From NCBI RefSeq assembly GCF_011745365.1, contig NW_024468909.1, forward strand, positions 5,208,001-5,272,000: a DNA stretch of 64,000 nt. The letters are read 5' to 3'. The notes beneath the pieces were generated by a model. The model was not told the DNA's origin and searched no databases. It worked only from the letters and a program-made list of their open reading frames with translations. Origin of the DNA: Cryphonectria parasitica EP155. Lineage: Eukaryota > Ascomycota > Sordariomycetes > Diaporthales > Cryphonectriaceae. Positions 1 through 11,542 of this stretch are shown here, piece by piece (the stretch's first letter is position 1; every line of letters begins with the position of its first letter). The position numbers and the translations under genes are program-made.

Positions 1-1800
1 TTGTGATTCACAATCGTCCGACTACCCGTTGCCTGGCTGCGGACGATGAAGCTACTGGCTGCCTCGGTCTGGTCCTCGCGATGAATGCACTGGCTAAAGT
101 CGACAGCAGCAGCAGACCTTCCGGCCCCGAACGAGGACAGCACTGTTTCCGTAGCTGCGGATCGACGGCTGGGCAGCACGGTGACGAGATGAAGCGCTAC
201 TAGGTCGGGCGGGACAAGCTGTTGCAGAACCTCGAGCGAGTTGCCGCAGTTCCCACCACGCCGTTTCTTGAGGCTTGTGGCTCGCAGTTTGGCATCCTCT
301 TCGGGGAAATGAGGGACACTTGTGAGATCTGTGAATTAGCACGGCTCTTTGATCTTCTCCCTCCCCCCCCCCCCCTCTCCTTTTTTTGTTTTCCCTTCTC
401 TTTTTCTATTATTCGATCTACCGAATTGAGGTGGACCGTTTGTTGTTTACTATTGCTCACGTGAGGATGGTGTCGAGGTAACAAGCCCCGACCATGATCA
501 AGTGCTTCATGGCTGCGATCTTTCAGTTTATTTCCCCTATTGCCGGCCTATGGCCATTCGTAAATCGTGATCCTCGAGTGAGGGATTGAGTTGTGGGGAT
601 TTCACGAATGGCACGGGCGATTTTCGCTGGTTCGGTGGCGTGTCTGAGAGTAGGGACAGACAGATGCTGTTGCGTCGTTGAGAGGAGAGTTTCTTTAGGA
701 GGGGTCGTTTAGCCTGCACATGTGCTCGTCTACGTACAGCACTGCACCTTACGTCATAGGCCATGCCTCCTCACAACTGACTAGTTGTACATGAAATTGC
801 ACATCATACATCGAGGCCGAACGAGACAACTCGAAGTAGCACATCAACCTTCGACAAGTCGGCTGTGATGCTGTGGCTATCCACATAACAACATATGCAC
901 CTTGCTGTCCGGACCAAAGTCCCGCACCTTGGCTTGTTAAGTCTCGTGTCGATGGCCGCGGTCGCTAGTATGTGAAGCAGGATATTTTCTAGTCAGGTAA
1001 CCTTCTTCCTTCGCATGTCCCTTCACAATATCTTTTTCTCTCGTTTCAGGTGTGCAAGCAGCCTCCCTTTCAGAGCCGTCCTTGTGAACCATATTGGACT
1101 CATTAGGTATACTATATATACTAAAATGATTGCTTCCACCGGAATAATTTGCGAATGCAACTTCTTGGTTCCGTCGTCTGTGTGTTGTATGTAAGACGGC
1201 GAGAAATAAGTCTCATAGGTGCCAGTCACCACCAAAGCCTGCTCTAGCAGACGCTTTTTACTTCTCGACGCCCCCTGATCAATGGCAACTAATACGACCC
1301 ATTGATGTCCAATATGTTGGACTAGTGAGTACTCATCAGTAAGGACGCTATGAGAAACAGCTCGAGGCGCTGCCCAACATACGCAGGTGGCCTTTTCCAC
1401 CGGGAGAGACCTCCCCCTCCCCCCCCCCGGGGAGGCAGCCTTGGGACTGGCTGGCTGGCTTGCTTTTGTTTCTCGGCCCTTGGAAGAGGCAGAGTAAGAC
1501 ACGAGGCATAACCAACCCACATGGCTGGATATACACCGTCTTTCTGGACAATTTCTTTTTCCAGCGGCGTGCCAGCTGTGTTCTTTTTCTTTTCTCCTTT
1601 CTTTTCTTCAATCCTGGGGCGCCGGCGCTTGTGTCACCTTGATCCTGGTGTATGTGTTGTACGGGCAGCAAAAGGGACAAAAAGAACGAAAAGAAAAAGG
1701 AAAAAAAGTCGAGCGTGCGTCCAGGCTGAGGCCGAATATGTGGATCCTGACCAATATGGAATTGTCATGACTGGCGGGGAAGCAACAAGTTCAGTGGACC
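1..1800. other. intergenic, no supported gene
   Basis: No open reading frame here resembles a known family. The DNA is pyrimidine-rich, with a 13-C run at 363-375 and a 10-C run at 1419-1428. Short open frames on both strands carry low-complexity residues and look like chance. A gene entering from the left edge cannot be excluded. Confidence 0.5.
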
Positions 1801-1971
1801 ATGGGTGAATTTGCCGTGGCGCGCTGCATCAACCTGGACAAGAGCATCCAGGAGGCTACCCTTTCGATGTAAGCCCTCTCGTCTGGCCTCGTAAAGATCT
1901 CATTATCACCGCAAATCAGGATGAGTCTAGGAGAATGGGAGAGGAGAGGCCGCTTTCACCCACCGGGACAA
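1801..1971 (+). CDS. possible small gene or gene fragment, two exons, unknown product
   Basis: An ATG at 1801 with a good context (ggaccATGg) opens 22 codons that end at a donor GTAAGC (exon 1801-1868). The next exon, 1920-1971, begins after CAAATCAG, joins in phase and ends at a donor GTAAGA. The 40 residues read MGEFAVARCINLDKS at the start and GRFHPPGQ at the end and look protein-like. I could not place a third exon with confidence: an acceptor near 2058 would add about 11 residues and a stop. The product is not recognised. It could be the start of a short protein, a decayed gene, or chance. Confidence 0.28.
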
Positions 1972-2969
1972 GTAAGATCGGGGAGATGAGGAGTCACTCT
2001 AAATGTTGATTCTGAGGGTTGAGGGGATGGGCAATGTCCATGAGCAAGACCACTTACGCAGAGGCTTCCGTCATTAAAGCAACTGATAGGCTCATAATAA
2101 GAAGAGCACGGGTGGCCTTGATACTATATTTGCAATAATGTAAACAGTTGCTGAAGCTTGATGGGTCAATCTTGTTTTGAGTTTTTGATCTTGGCATTCT
2201 ATATGAATTCTACTATACATGCATGCATGCATATAGACTTGGAAACGCAAAGTAGAAGAATCTCTTCAAGGCGGCAAGGTGTAATGAGTAACTTGTGCTC
2301 CATGGGCTCTTGGAAAAGGCACATAGCGATACCATTGGACTTCTCGATTTGGCCTTGGGGAGCGAACGGTCAGTGCAGATGAGTCCAGGGGGCAAGATCG
2401 AGACTCGGTGTATAAAAGACCACGTGGTGTTGTTGATTTCAGTTAGTAGGCGCAACGGTGTCCCTTTGATGGCGCTGGGCTCCGGGTATGTATCTCGATA
2501 TGACTGGTATTACCTAGCTTTCATCATTTAGATATTCTTCATCAACTTTCAATGTCAGTATTAGATAGTAGTTGACTTTCTGTCTGTGTCTTGCTTCGTG
2601 CACGCTCGTGGACTTTGGAATATACAGTGAACACCCTCCATTTCAACGAGTCTTCTAACCCATATCTGCTCCTGCACAGAACTTCATGCTTCCATCACAA
2701 TCGTTCTCATTCGCTACTCTGAGGCAATCAGAGTAGTCGGTCATCAGCCGCCCCTGAAGTCATGTATCGACCGGAGTGACGGCCCGGCACCAGGGGGGAA
2801 GGGGGGTCAGTTCCTCACTTTCACCGCCGAAGATTTACCGCCGGGTCACTGGAGAAGCCGTATGCAAGATATCAAGACAATATTTTTTTGGATTTGACGT
2901 TGTCTCTAGCGAAAAGAACTTTTATTCAAGGACTGGGTAGCCGGAGTCCCCCAACGGCTTCTCCCGTCC

Positions 2970-2970
<1 letters not shown>
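1972..2970. other. intergenic, promoter side of the MFS gene
   Basis: No supported gene. A short ATGC tandem (about 2217-2232) is present. The part nearest 3012 is presumably the transporter promoter and leader. Confidence 0.4.

Positions 2971-3008
<38 letters not shown>
2971..3008 (+). repeat. (AC)n microsatellite, 38 bases
   Basis: A pure AC dinucleotide tract that ends three bases before the ATG of the MFS transporter gene at 3012, so it is the last part of that gene's leader. Confidence 0.95.
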
Positions 3009-3010
<2 letters not shown>

Positions 3011-3011
3011 C

Positions 3012-4716
3012 ATGGCTACGACGACCCAGACGGCGGTGCTCGACGTACATCAGATGGCCCCGAGCGTAGAGCACGAGCTTCGCCAGATCCGCAGGCCGGC
3101 TGCGGCGACGACCTGGTCAAGACACTCGGCGGCAGAAGACATAACTCCTTCATCTGCGGGCGCACGTCCAGGAACACAGCAACCTGCCGTGCCAACAACG
3201 ACCACGACGACAACGACAAGCCCTCCGTCTCCGCCGTGGCTCAGGCTCAAGATCTTTGGGGTCGCATTCTCCTTCTTTTGTGCCGGCATCAACGACAGCA
3301 CGCTGGGCCCGCTTGTACCGTATATGCTCACCTCTTTCTCGATCGGGACGGGGCAGATTGCTATCCTGTGAGGCCTTCCCGCCGCCACATTCACGCACAC
3401 CTGTTTAAACCCGCCCCCACATTAAAAAAAAAACACGACCTGAACTGGCGCCGATGGTCTAGAAAAACTCCCTCCTTTGTTCTTCTCCAGCTGACTTGCC
3501 ACCAGTTACGCCTCCTCCTTCATAGGCTGGTTCCTGGCGGCCATCACCAATCCACTCCTCACACCTCACCTGACTCTTGGCCAGCTCCTCTGCCTCGGCG
3601 CCGCCGTCCAGCTCGTGGCGCAGTGCCTCCGGCCCTGGTCGCCCTTCCCCTTGTTCTGCGTGACCTTTGCCCTGCAAGCCCTGGGCACGGGCTACCAGGA
3701 TGCCCACGGCAACACGTTTGTGAGCGGGGTGCGGCTTGCGCACCGGTGGCTGGGCTTGATTCACGCCATGTATGCGCTCGCGCTCGTCATGGGTCCGCTG
3801 GTGGCCACGTCCATCGCTGCCCACCCGAGCGCCACAGGACGCGGGGTGGTGGGAGGGTCATCGTCGTGGAGGCGGACGTATTTTGTCACGTTGGGCGTGA
3901 ACCTTGTGAATCTGGCGTGGGTGATGGTTGCGTTTAGGGACTCGCTGGGGAAGATCCACTCGGAGACGGCGAGGGGACGGGCAGACGGATCTGTTGCCGA
4001 CGAGGAAAGGCGAGAAGACGACGACGACGACGACAACAACAACAACAACAACCACGGTACTCAGCAGCAGCAGGAGCAGCATGACGCAGAGCAGACAGCT
4101 TGGTCTGCCCTGCGTGATATGGGCGTAATGCTAAAGGTGAAGGATGTTTGGCTGATCAGCCTCTTCTTCTTCTTCGCCCTAGGGGCATCGATGACCTCGA
4201 GCGGTACTTGCAGCAGCAGCTTATACCCCCCCCCCCCCTTTTTTTTTTCCTTCTTTTTCCTTCTCAGAGCCAAGCTTGTGCTGACCATAGTTTGCGTGTG
4301 CGGGGTGCCCATCACAGGCTGGGTCGTCGACTACCTCGTCGATGTCCGAGGCGGCAGGCTCTCGAAAGTCGGCTATGTGCCCACAGGCTACTCTGCAGGC
4401 CTCTTCCTCGGTCGCCTTTTGCTTCCTGAGCCAACATACCGGTTCGGCGAGAAGCGAGCGCTCTTGGTCTTCTTCGCCATGGCGATTGGATTTCAGCTGG
4501 TCTTTTGGCTGGTGCCAAATGTCATTGCGGATGCCACGGCGCTGAGCGTCCAAGGGTTTTTCCTGGGCCCCTTTTTTGCGACTGTAAGTCAAGTCCACAC
4601 ACGCGCCTCAGCGTACGGAGCCAGAAACGACAATATGCATACTAAAAGATGGACAGGGCGTCTCTGTTGCGTCCAAGATCTTTCCACGGAAGATACAGGC
4701 AGCAGCCCTCAGTCAG

Positions 4717-4762
<46 letters not shown>

Positions 4763-5002
4763 ATTCGTCGAGAGTTTTCCGGGGGTTTCGTCTCACTAAT
4801 GAAGAATGGGATCTCCCCTCCTCGCCTTACAGGCTTCGTATTTGTTGTTGCCCAAGCAGGGGCGGCCATCTTCCCCTCAATTACGGGCCTGATCGCTGAG
4901 AGGGAGGGCGTGCAGGTCCTGCAGCCCATGATCCTGGCCCAGCTGATTGCGGCGACCATCTTCTGGGGGGTTGTGCCCAAGGCCACGGAGCGTAGGGAGT
5001 GA
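3012..5002 (+). CDS. MFS transporter, five exons
   Basis: Predicted integral membrane transporter of the major facilitator superfamily, resembling the fungal BSC6-type group; substrate unknown. Exons by frame and splice sites: 3012-3367, 3506-4203, 4318-4583, 4657-4711 and 4833-5002, giving 514 residues. Phases agree at every junction (for example TSSG joined to WVVDYL across 4204-4317, and FFAT to GVSVASK across 4584-4656, which has a CTAAA branch site). Residues 1-75 are a polar Thr/Pro-rich cytosolic tail. Hydrophobic segments follow (FGVAFSFFCAG, FIGWFLAAITNPLL, FPLFCVTFALQALGTGYQDA). The central loop has Asp and Asn runs near 4018-4052 encoded by (GAC)n(AAC)n. Intron 2 carries a 13-C run and intron 4 a long (CT)n tract. 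The family call is secure; the number of membrane spans and the function are not. Confidence 0.85.
4226..4248 (+). repeat. C13 followed by T10 inside intron 2 of the MFS gene
   Basis: Homopolymer tract inside the 4204-4317 intron. It keeps a frame open through the intron by chance, which could mislead an automatic gene caller. Confidence 0.9.
4717..4758 (+). repeat. (CT)n microsatellite in intron 4 of the MFS gene
   Basis: An almost pure CT tract just after the donor at 4712, inside the 4712-4832 intron. Confidence 0.9.
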
Positions 5003-8000
5003 GGTAACCCGTCCTGGATGTTGCCATGATGACGTTCAAAGAAGGCCTCGAATTGGGATCGAGGAGAGGAATAGATAAGGGAAGGAGAGGCAGGTAGTCT
5101 CGGCGGCCTTGCATGGGACACTAAGTTGGTGATTGAGCCTTTGTCAGAGAGAGCGAGGCACGCGCGCGCGCACACACACACACACAGACAGACAGACAGA
5201 GGGTGCTCAGCGGAAACCCGATCCTGGACTGTATGAAGAGCCATCAAGAACGCATAAATCCCGAGGAACAGTATAAATCCCCTCCATCTCTATGACATCA
5301 AGAACCCTCGCGTGCAACTTTGCAATGTGAAATATTCTCGAGCAGTACTTTGACCTCTGCCATCTTGGAGATACTCTGGCAAGGGAGGCACCTTGGCTCT
5401 GTGCTGCCACAGCACGTGCCGACGACAATGGTTGTCAGGCGCCTCGGGTCTCCCCGTTTCTCCCCTCCTTCTTCCTCCAGTCATAGCTTCAGAAGGCACC
5501 CTTCCTTGCGATGGCCACTAGCTTCGAAACCCTTTTGTCTTTCCTCACTCGACTTCGAGGGGTAGTCGAATTATTTGCGTCCATGATCTGCCACGACCGA
5601 TGCCACAATGCTCCCTCTCTCTCTGCCTCTCCCATGGCTGTAACGAGGCAGCTATCCACCCGCGCGCCCCTTCTCAATTCACTCGAACCAGATTGAGACC
5701 ATGGGTGTATGTGTGCGTGTCATGCAGAGACACCGCCTCGTCCTGACCACGCCGAGTTACCTCACCTTATTGACAGTGCGGAGCCAGGGCGGGGAAAGAG
5801 GCCTGGCCTTTCCTGACGCCATCTCGCGGCCTCTGTTCGTCTTGCAAGTTGACATCCTTCTACACGCGCGTAGTCTGAAAAGAAGAGGGGGGGTTGTTTG
5901 TTTCGTCAAGATAAAGCCCTTCTCGGTAGACGTCGGGGAAACTGATGCGGCAAGGGCCGTTTGAGTCTTTAGTCTTGTTTCTTTCTTTGGAGATCTTGAA
6001 GAAAGCACGTGCTTCTGCTTTCTGCAAAGCGCTGAAAGGGGAAGCAATGGCCGCAGGTTAAACAGTGTAAACAGGGCAGGTAGAGAGATACCAGGCACAT
6101 TAAGCGCCACCCTGTCTGCTCCACGATTGCACCCTTTTTCCTCAAGCGTCGGCGGTGCAAACCCGCTTCCCTCTCTCTCTCTCTCTCTACCCTTGGTGTG
6201 TGTTGAGAGGAAGATTGATCTAAGGTGTTTTGTCGGTCGGTAAGTCGGTGAAGCTAGGTAAAGCAAGAGGGGTCTGACTCGCATGCAGACGAATTTAGCG
6301 ACTCGCCGATGGCCACGTGCGTCGTCTACTATCTAGGCTGTGGTTTTTCTTTTTCTTTGTGTGTCTGATGCAGGGGGCGGCGGGGCGGCGACAGAGTGAG
6401 AGGAGGAAAGATAGTTCTGGACCTCGTCTCGTCATGTTCATTCTCCTGCCCTTTGAGAAACAGCGCATGTTAGCGCCCATAACGCAAGCGTGCACCGGTA
6501 CTACAGCAATACTACTGTAGTATGCAGAACTATCTATTTCTGATGGTAGCAGTGGTTACTACCACTCTACAAAAGTTGGAATTATGGGTACCATAGAACG
6601 TGCTGGCGCTGGCGCTGGTGCTGGTGCTGGTGCTGATGGTGGCGTTTAGGCTCTAGGAGAGGTTTGGGTGGGCTTGTAACGCTTGGTATCGCGGAGAAGA
6701 GATGTCTTTTCTGGAGCTTGAAGCCGCAATGGGTTCTGGACTCTGTTGGACCTGCGGCTGGGTTTTCCTAGAAGGGAACAGTCTGGACACCCGGGGTGTG
6801 GGGGACGGCGGCTCGAAGTCTGAAGGGGTGTGGCTCGTGGGGTAAAAGCGATACTACAAAACACAGTATCCTGGTATTACTCTGTACCATTGTACTGGTT
6901 CCCGAAGGAAAAAGGTATGTCTGCAAGTATGTTACATATAGCAGCTGCACAGATTGCTTATCTTTACCCGTGCGTGAGCCGGGAGCCTATTATGTATCTG
7001 GGTATCATGGCTATCACGGCAGGTCATCCTCGTCAATTGGCCCGGGTTCCATGTACTACGTGCTACTATGGACATGCAACCTGGTGGCCAAAAGCGGCCA
7101 AGTGCTGATGAAAGTTTACCTCAACATGATCCGATCTCAACTGCCACAGGATGCAACCCGCACCGCATGAATCAGGCTTTGTGAATCCAAGTTACGAAGT
7201 AAAGCCACGGCGGACCAGGACCCTGAGCGTCAGTGAAATCGTCGATCGATTCTTGAACCATTGATTCTTGGAAAATGAGCAGGATATCGTGTGCCACGGT
7301 ACGACTCTCGGTAGAATTTCTCATTTTCAGGTCGCTAGGCCTGTTTAGAGGGGGCAAAGAGTCATAATGGGTGGCATGTCGAGATCTGCTCAGACACCAC
7401 GCAAATATTACATACAGATCACATGTGGCGAACAGCCTTGCGCAACATTATTTGGAAAGGAAAGAGAAGAAAAAATAGAGAGAAAACATGCGAAATTGTC
7501 TTGGCTGTGGTCGACCCACACATCGCACGGTTGGAGGGGAACACGCGTCAAAATCGCTGGAGACGGTGGCCAATATTGAGGGCTCAACATCTTGGCAGCA
7601 GCGCTCAGACCAGCACAGCTTGAAAAAAGGAGCCAAACTTGGTAACATGATGTAACATGTGTGTCGGCGTGCAAGAAGAAGAGGAAAAAAGAGAGAGGGA
7701 CAGGAAGAGTGAGAAGCGTGATTCACAGAATACGAGTAATTCGTCATCGTCACCGCTATCGAATGTTTTAATGGTGGTCCCCGCGACAGGTCTCGAAACT
7801 GGCGAGTACAAACTTAGAAAGAACAAGTGGGCAGCAGTAGCAGACGCGCCTCAATTCTGGGTCATGACTGGCTCCCAGCCCTTCCCCCTTGTCGTTCCCC
7901 TTCGCTCGTGTTCCAGCTGCGAGCTTCCCCTGGCCTGTCCTTTTGTGTCCCCGAACCTGCAGGTCGTCGGTGACTACTGATATGAAAACATTGTATATGT

Positions 8001-9345
8001 GCCAGGGGAACAATCAATTGACTCGAGCAGGGCAAGGAAAAAGAGGAAAAAAAAGAGAGAGAAGGGGATCCGTCTCACCAAGGATAAGGTTCCTGCTGCT
8101 CCACATTCAATGAGATAATATGATACCATCGAGAAAAGCGACAGTGTGAACGAAGAGACAGGAGAGAGCGAGAGAACAAGGAAACAAGGCCAGGACAGGG
8201 AGCCAGGGCAGTACAGCTCTCATCCCTGAGGGTTCGAAGGTTTATTGCCAGTACCAGCCTAGTGCGAGTCGTGGCACCCCGTACCCTGGCATACAGGCAT
8301 GAGCCAATAGACGATGTCGCTCAAGGCTATCGACTACCTAAAACAGTAAGAGGACACTCAAAGTCAGACGGCAAAACATCATGGGAATATCCGCGGGTGG
8401 GCCCAATAACGGCTCAGGGGCAAGGGAAAAGAGAGCGAACTAGAGGGTTCACTAGGCTCGCTGGCTGGCTATGGGAGACCTCCTGCCCTCCAATTGCCAG
8501 AAGCTTGTTGTGTCCGTGCGAGGTTGAGCTGCTATGTGCTAGGGGTGGGGGGCCTCACAGGTGCTAGTAGACATGCTAGAGACCGCTAAGCGAACCCCCT
8601 TCTGTGCCACAAGCGCACCACTACGTCTTGTCTGTCTCTGACCCTCTGGCATGAGACTCGTCGACCAGGATACGGTTCACATGTTCCAGGGTGCTTGTTC
8701 CCCTTCAAATCTCATTTCCCATTTGCTATCTTGCGCGCCTCCCCAAGGCAAAACAGATCGTCCTCCTCTCCCGTCCCGCTCTCTCTCGTCGTTTCGTCTA
8801 TTTGTTGTTTATGTTGTTTTGTGTGTGTTTTTATTTTTTGGGGGTTGATCAATACGAGTGAACTACCGAATTCTCCCCCTCCACTCCTTGGCCAACGGCA
8901 AAAGAGCGAAACTCGAGTGACTGGCCTTCGTCCAGGTGTGACTCTGTCTGCCCCTCTCCTAGTCAACTCCAGTCAAGGAAATCGAACGAGGCCAACCTCC
9001 CAAGCTGTACTGCGTTGCGTTCCTCAGATCTGTTTCGCAACCACTACATCGCAACAACACTACCTTCGTCTCAGGTCCCCTGCACACGTCCCTGGAGCTT
9101 TCCTCTCCAGTGAATAAACAGCCTGTTGATCCTCCTTCCTGGCTAGCGACGCTCGCAATCTCTCGAGATACAGATGGACCGGCAGTAAACAGCTGTGCCA
9201 CCCCCCCCCCTCCAGAACGCTATTCTGTTCTTCTTCCCGCGTCCTCTGCCTTCCTGGTATCTCGACGGTCTGATCCCAACCTGGCGCTGGCACCATAACC
9301 ATCTGATCGCCTAGACCATTCGAAAGCACAAACACTTTACGTACT
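5003..9345. other. gene-poor stretch of 4.3 kb
   Basis: No frame resembles a known protein and none shows convincing splice structure. It contains CT-rich tracts (6171-6188), an (AC)n/(AG)n tract at 5161-5195, a GGTGCT/GGCGCT tandem (6602-6640), a 10-C run (9201-9210) and two patches of the TACCATAGTAC-like motif. The last few hundred bases are CT-rich and are probably promoter and leader of the gene at 9755. Confidence 0.5.
6499..6598. repeat. patch of short palindromic TAC/GTA motifs
   Basis: Contains TACTACAG, TACTACTGTAGTA, TTACTACCA and GGGTACCATAG within 100 bases. The same vocabulary recurs in other intergenic regions of the window. Confidence 0.45.
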
Positions 9346-9518
9346 GTAAGTCACAGAGAAGCATGTGCCACTGGGTCCCACCAGCCCACCGCCTGGTCCC
9401 TCCCCCTTCCACTCCCCCTCACAAATACTATGGAGAGGGAGAGAGACACAGGGCAGAGAGAAAAGACCCTTCTCCTTATAATTTGCTAGCCAGATTCTGA
9501 CAATCCCCCCCCCCCCAG
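9346..9518 (+). other. predicted intron in the 5' leader of the gene at 9755
   Basis: A consensus donor GTAAGT at 9346 and a TTCTGAC branch-like site at about 9495 precede a 12-C run and the acceptor AG at 9517-9518. The intron would be 173 bases long, wholly upstream of the ATG. Confidence 0.5.
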
Positions 9519-9754
9519 GTCTACTACACCGCCCGCACGATCATCCTCGACCTTCTTTAACTCCCAATATTTGGTATTCCAAGCTGGCAGTTCAATCGAC
9601 ACTAGCCGCCAGACAAATTGGTCACCTGGCATAATTATTCTTCTTGCAACATATACCCAACCCGCCCTCCGAAGACGACATACCAGTCGCCTTCAACGTG
9701 ACAACTTGTCAACCCAACGGCGTGCCACTTGTCTCGCACACACTCTCTTCCACC

Positions 9755-10282
9755 ATGGCCTCGTCCACTGAGAAGGCGGACACCACCGCCAAGACCACTA
9801 CTGAACTCGCCGACAACAAGAGTCCTGCGAAGATAACAACCTCGAATCTCGCCCCATCGCGGGCTGCCTCCACTACGCCCTCGCAGTCTATCGAGCTCCG
9901 CCGCCCCTCTGACATCTCCACCCCTACTACCGCCCACAATGACGGCCTGAACCCGTTCGACACCGACCTGGAGGCCATGGTCTCCTCGCGGACGCTGACA
10001 GTTGGGGACGACTCATGCGGCATGAAGTCCACGACCAACGTCAACATCAAGGGCAGTAGCCCAGACTGCCAGGTGTGGCCTGGCAAGGACCACTGGAAGA
10101 AGAAGGCCAAGACGGCCCGCGTCAACCGCCACTCGTGCCAGATGCTCGCCAAAATGAGCAAGCGCAACAGGATAATAGCCAAGATCTCCATCATCGCCTT
10201 GATCCTGGCCATTGCCCTCGCCGTCGGCCTGGGCGTGAGCAAGTCCCTTGGTGCCGCAATTTGGAGCCCCAAGGGCAACTGA
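9755..10282 (+). CDS. small conserved single-pass membrane protein, unknown function
   Basis: One uninterrupted coding exon of 175 residues. I chose the ATG at 9755 because it has a strong context (tccaccATGg); the frame is open further upstream, but a CT-rich leader with a likely intron (9346-9518) lies there. Residues 1-75 are Ser/Thr-rich and probably disordered. Next come LTVGDDSCGMKS, a block with DCQVWPGKDHW, a basic stretch ending KMSKRNRI, and one hydrophobic helix near residues 145-163 (IISIIALILAIALAVGLG type). The protein ends SKSLGAAIWSPKGN. I recall this layout, a basic patch then one helix then an SK-LGA-IW-PKG tail, from uncharacterised proteins of Sordariomycetes. The end of the chain would lie outside the cytosol if the basic side stays in. 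No function is assigned. Confidence 0.78.
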   Translation: MASSTEKADTTAKTTTELADNKSPAKITTSNLAPSRAASTTPSQSIELRRPSDISTPTTAHNDGLNPFDTDLEAMVSSRTLTVGDDSCGMKSTTNVNIKGSSPDCQVWPGKDHWKKKAKTARVNRHSCQMLAKMSKRNRIIAKISIIALILAIALAVGLGVSKSLGAAIWSPKGN

Positions 10283-11542
10283 AGTGCGACGTTGGATGCC
10301 ACTCAGCTGTGTGTGACTCCCGCCATCAGTGTGGTTTGTGGGGTGTGCCGACATATTCAGTTTGGCTACTCACATCCGGCATGTTCAGACACGCCGACCA
10401 CAAACAACACGCGTGACCATCATACCACCCCAACCACCACCACCCTCCCCATCCTTGGGACCACTCGATATCAGACGACCAAAGCAATGTATCTCTCCTC
10501 TGTACATACTCTGGACATTCACCGACTCCCATGCTTTCACCCTGACTTTGGGGCCCCCAATTACGACTACGAGAAGCAAGATACTGGACATTGCAAGCAC
10601 TTTTGAGACTTGTACGGCGTTTCTGGAGTCAAAACAAACACAAATGAACAATCGACAAGATCGACTCGGCGTTGGCGTTCTCGGAGCCTGACCTAACGGG
10701 CCCAGCTATCCATGTCTGTCCCGCCTATTGGTTGGCAGCTTTTTTCTTTTTTTTCTTTTTTTTATCCTAATTTTTCTTTTTTTCCCCCTCCTGGGATCTT
10801 GCTACTGTTGTGCTGGATATCCGTAAGAGGGAGTCGGAAGAACGGACGAGCGCGAGCCTTGTTTGACATTTATTATTATGCTAGCGCGGGTGAAACAGGA
10901 ATGTCGCCATTCGCGGAGGACAGAAGACCCGATACAGACGAATTGTCTTGTCTTGCGCATACCATTAGGGAAGCTTAGGCCCGATCAGGATGTTTTATAC
11001 CCAATTTGAAAGAAACGATGAGGCCTACATTATTTGCAGGGCCCTCTTCTACGACCGATTGTCCTTCATCTTCAACACCCTCTCCTTCTATGCTATTTGC
11101 CCATGTGATACCGTTCTCCAATGTTTGTGTCGTAGTTAGTACTGGTCAGGTCACTTGCAATGCTTCAGTCACGCTTTACGGCCCAGCAGCTCACACAAAT
11201 CCTGGAGACGCACGAGAGCACGAGGCAGGGTTTGCTTGACAGGCGAAAATGGTCACACTGCGGTTCACAATTGATCACAAACAGGCAGGCAGTCATAGGT
11301 CACCCACACAAGGCACATATGCGGTCTCAGATTGCACTGGGCAAGGGAAGTGGAGGGGTGTCACATGCAGAAGTGTATTATTGATGCCTCGAGACAGCAT
11401 GTTCATCTGGCTCTTCATCGCTATGCTATGATCAAATCAAACGAAGAAGAAAAAGTGGCAGCGTCCGACTGCAGGTACAGTACTCCGCCCCTGAAGAAAG
11501 GCCAACCGCATCTCGCTATCATGTCTCTAGCATTCAGCTAGA
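10283..11542. other. intergenic between convergent genes
   Basis: Holds the 3' regions of the plus-strand gene ending at 10282 and the minus-strand gene ending near 11543. T-rich tract at 10738-10790. No supported gene. Confidence 0.5.

Noticed and set aside
2888..3937. A long plus-strand open frame over the start of the transporter
   Set aside because: It has no ATG start, passes through the (AC)n tract and an intron, and is in the wrong frame; the MFS gene explains the region.
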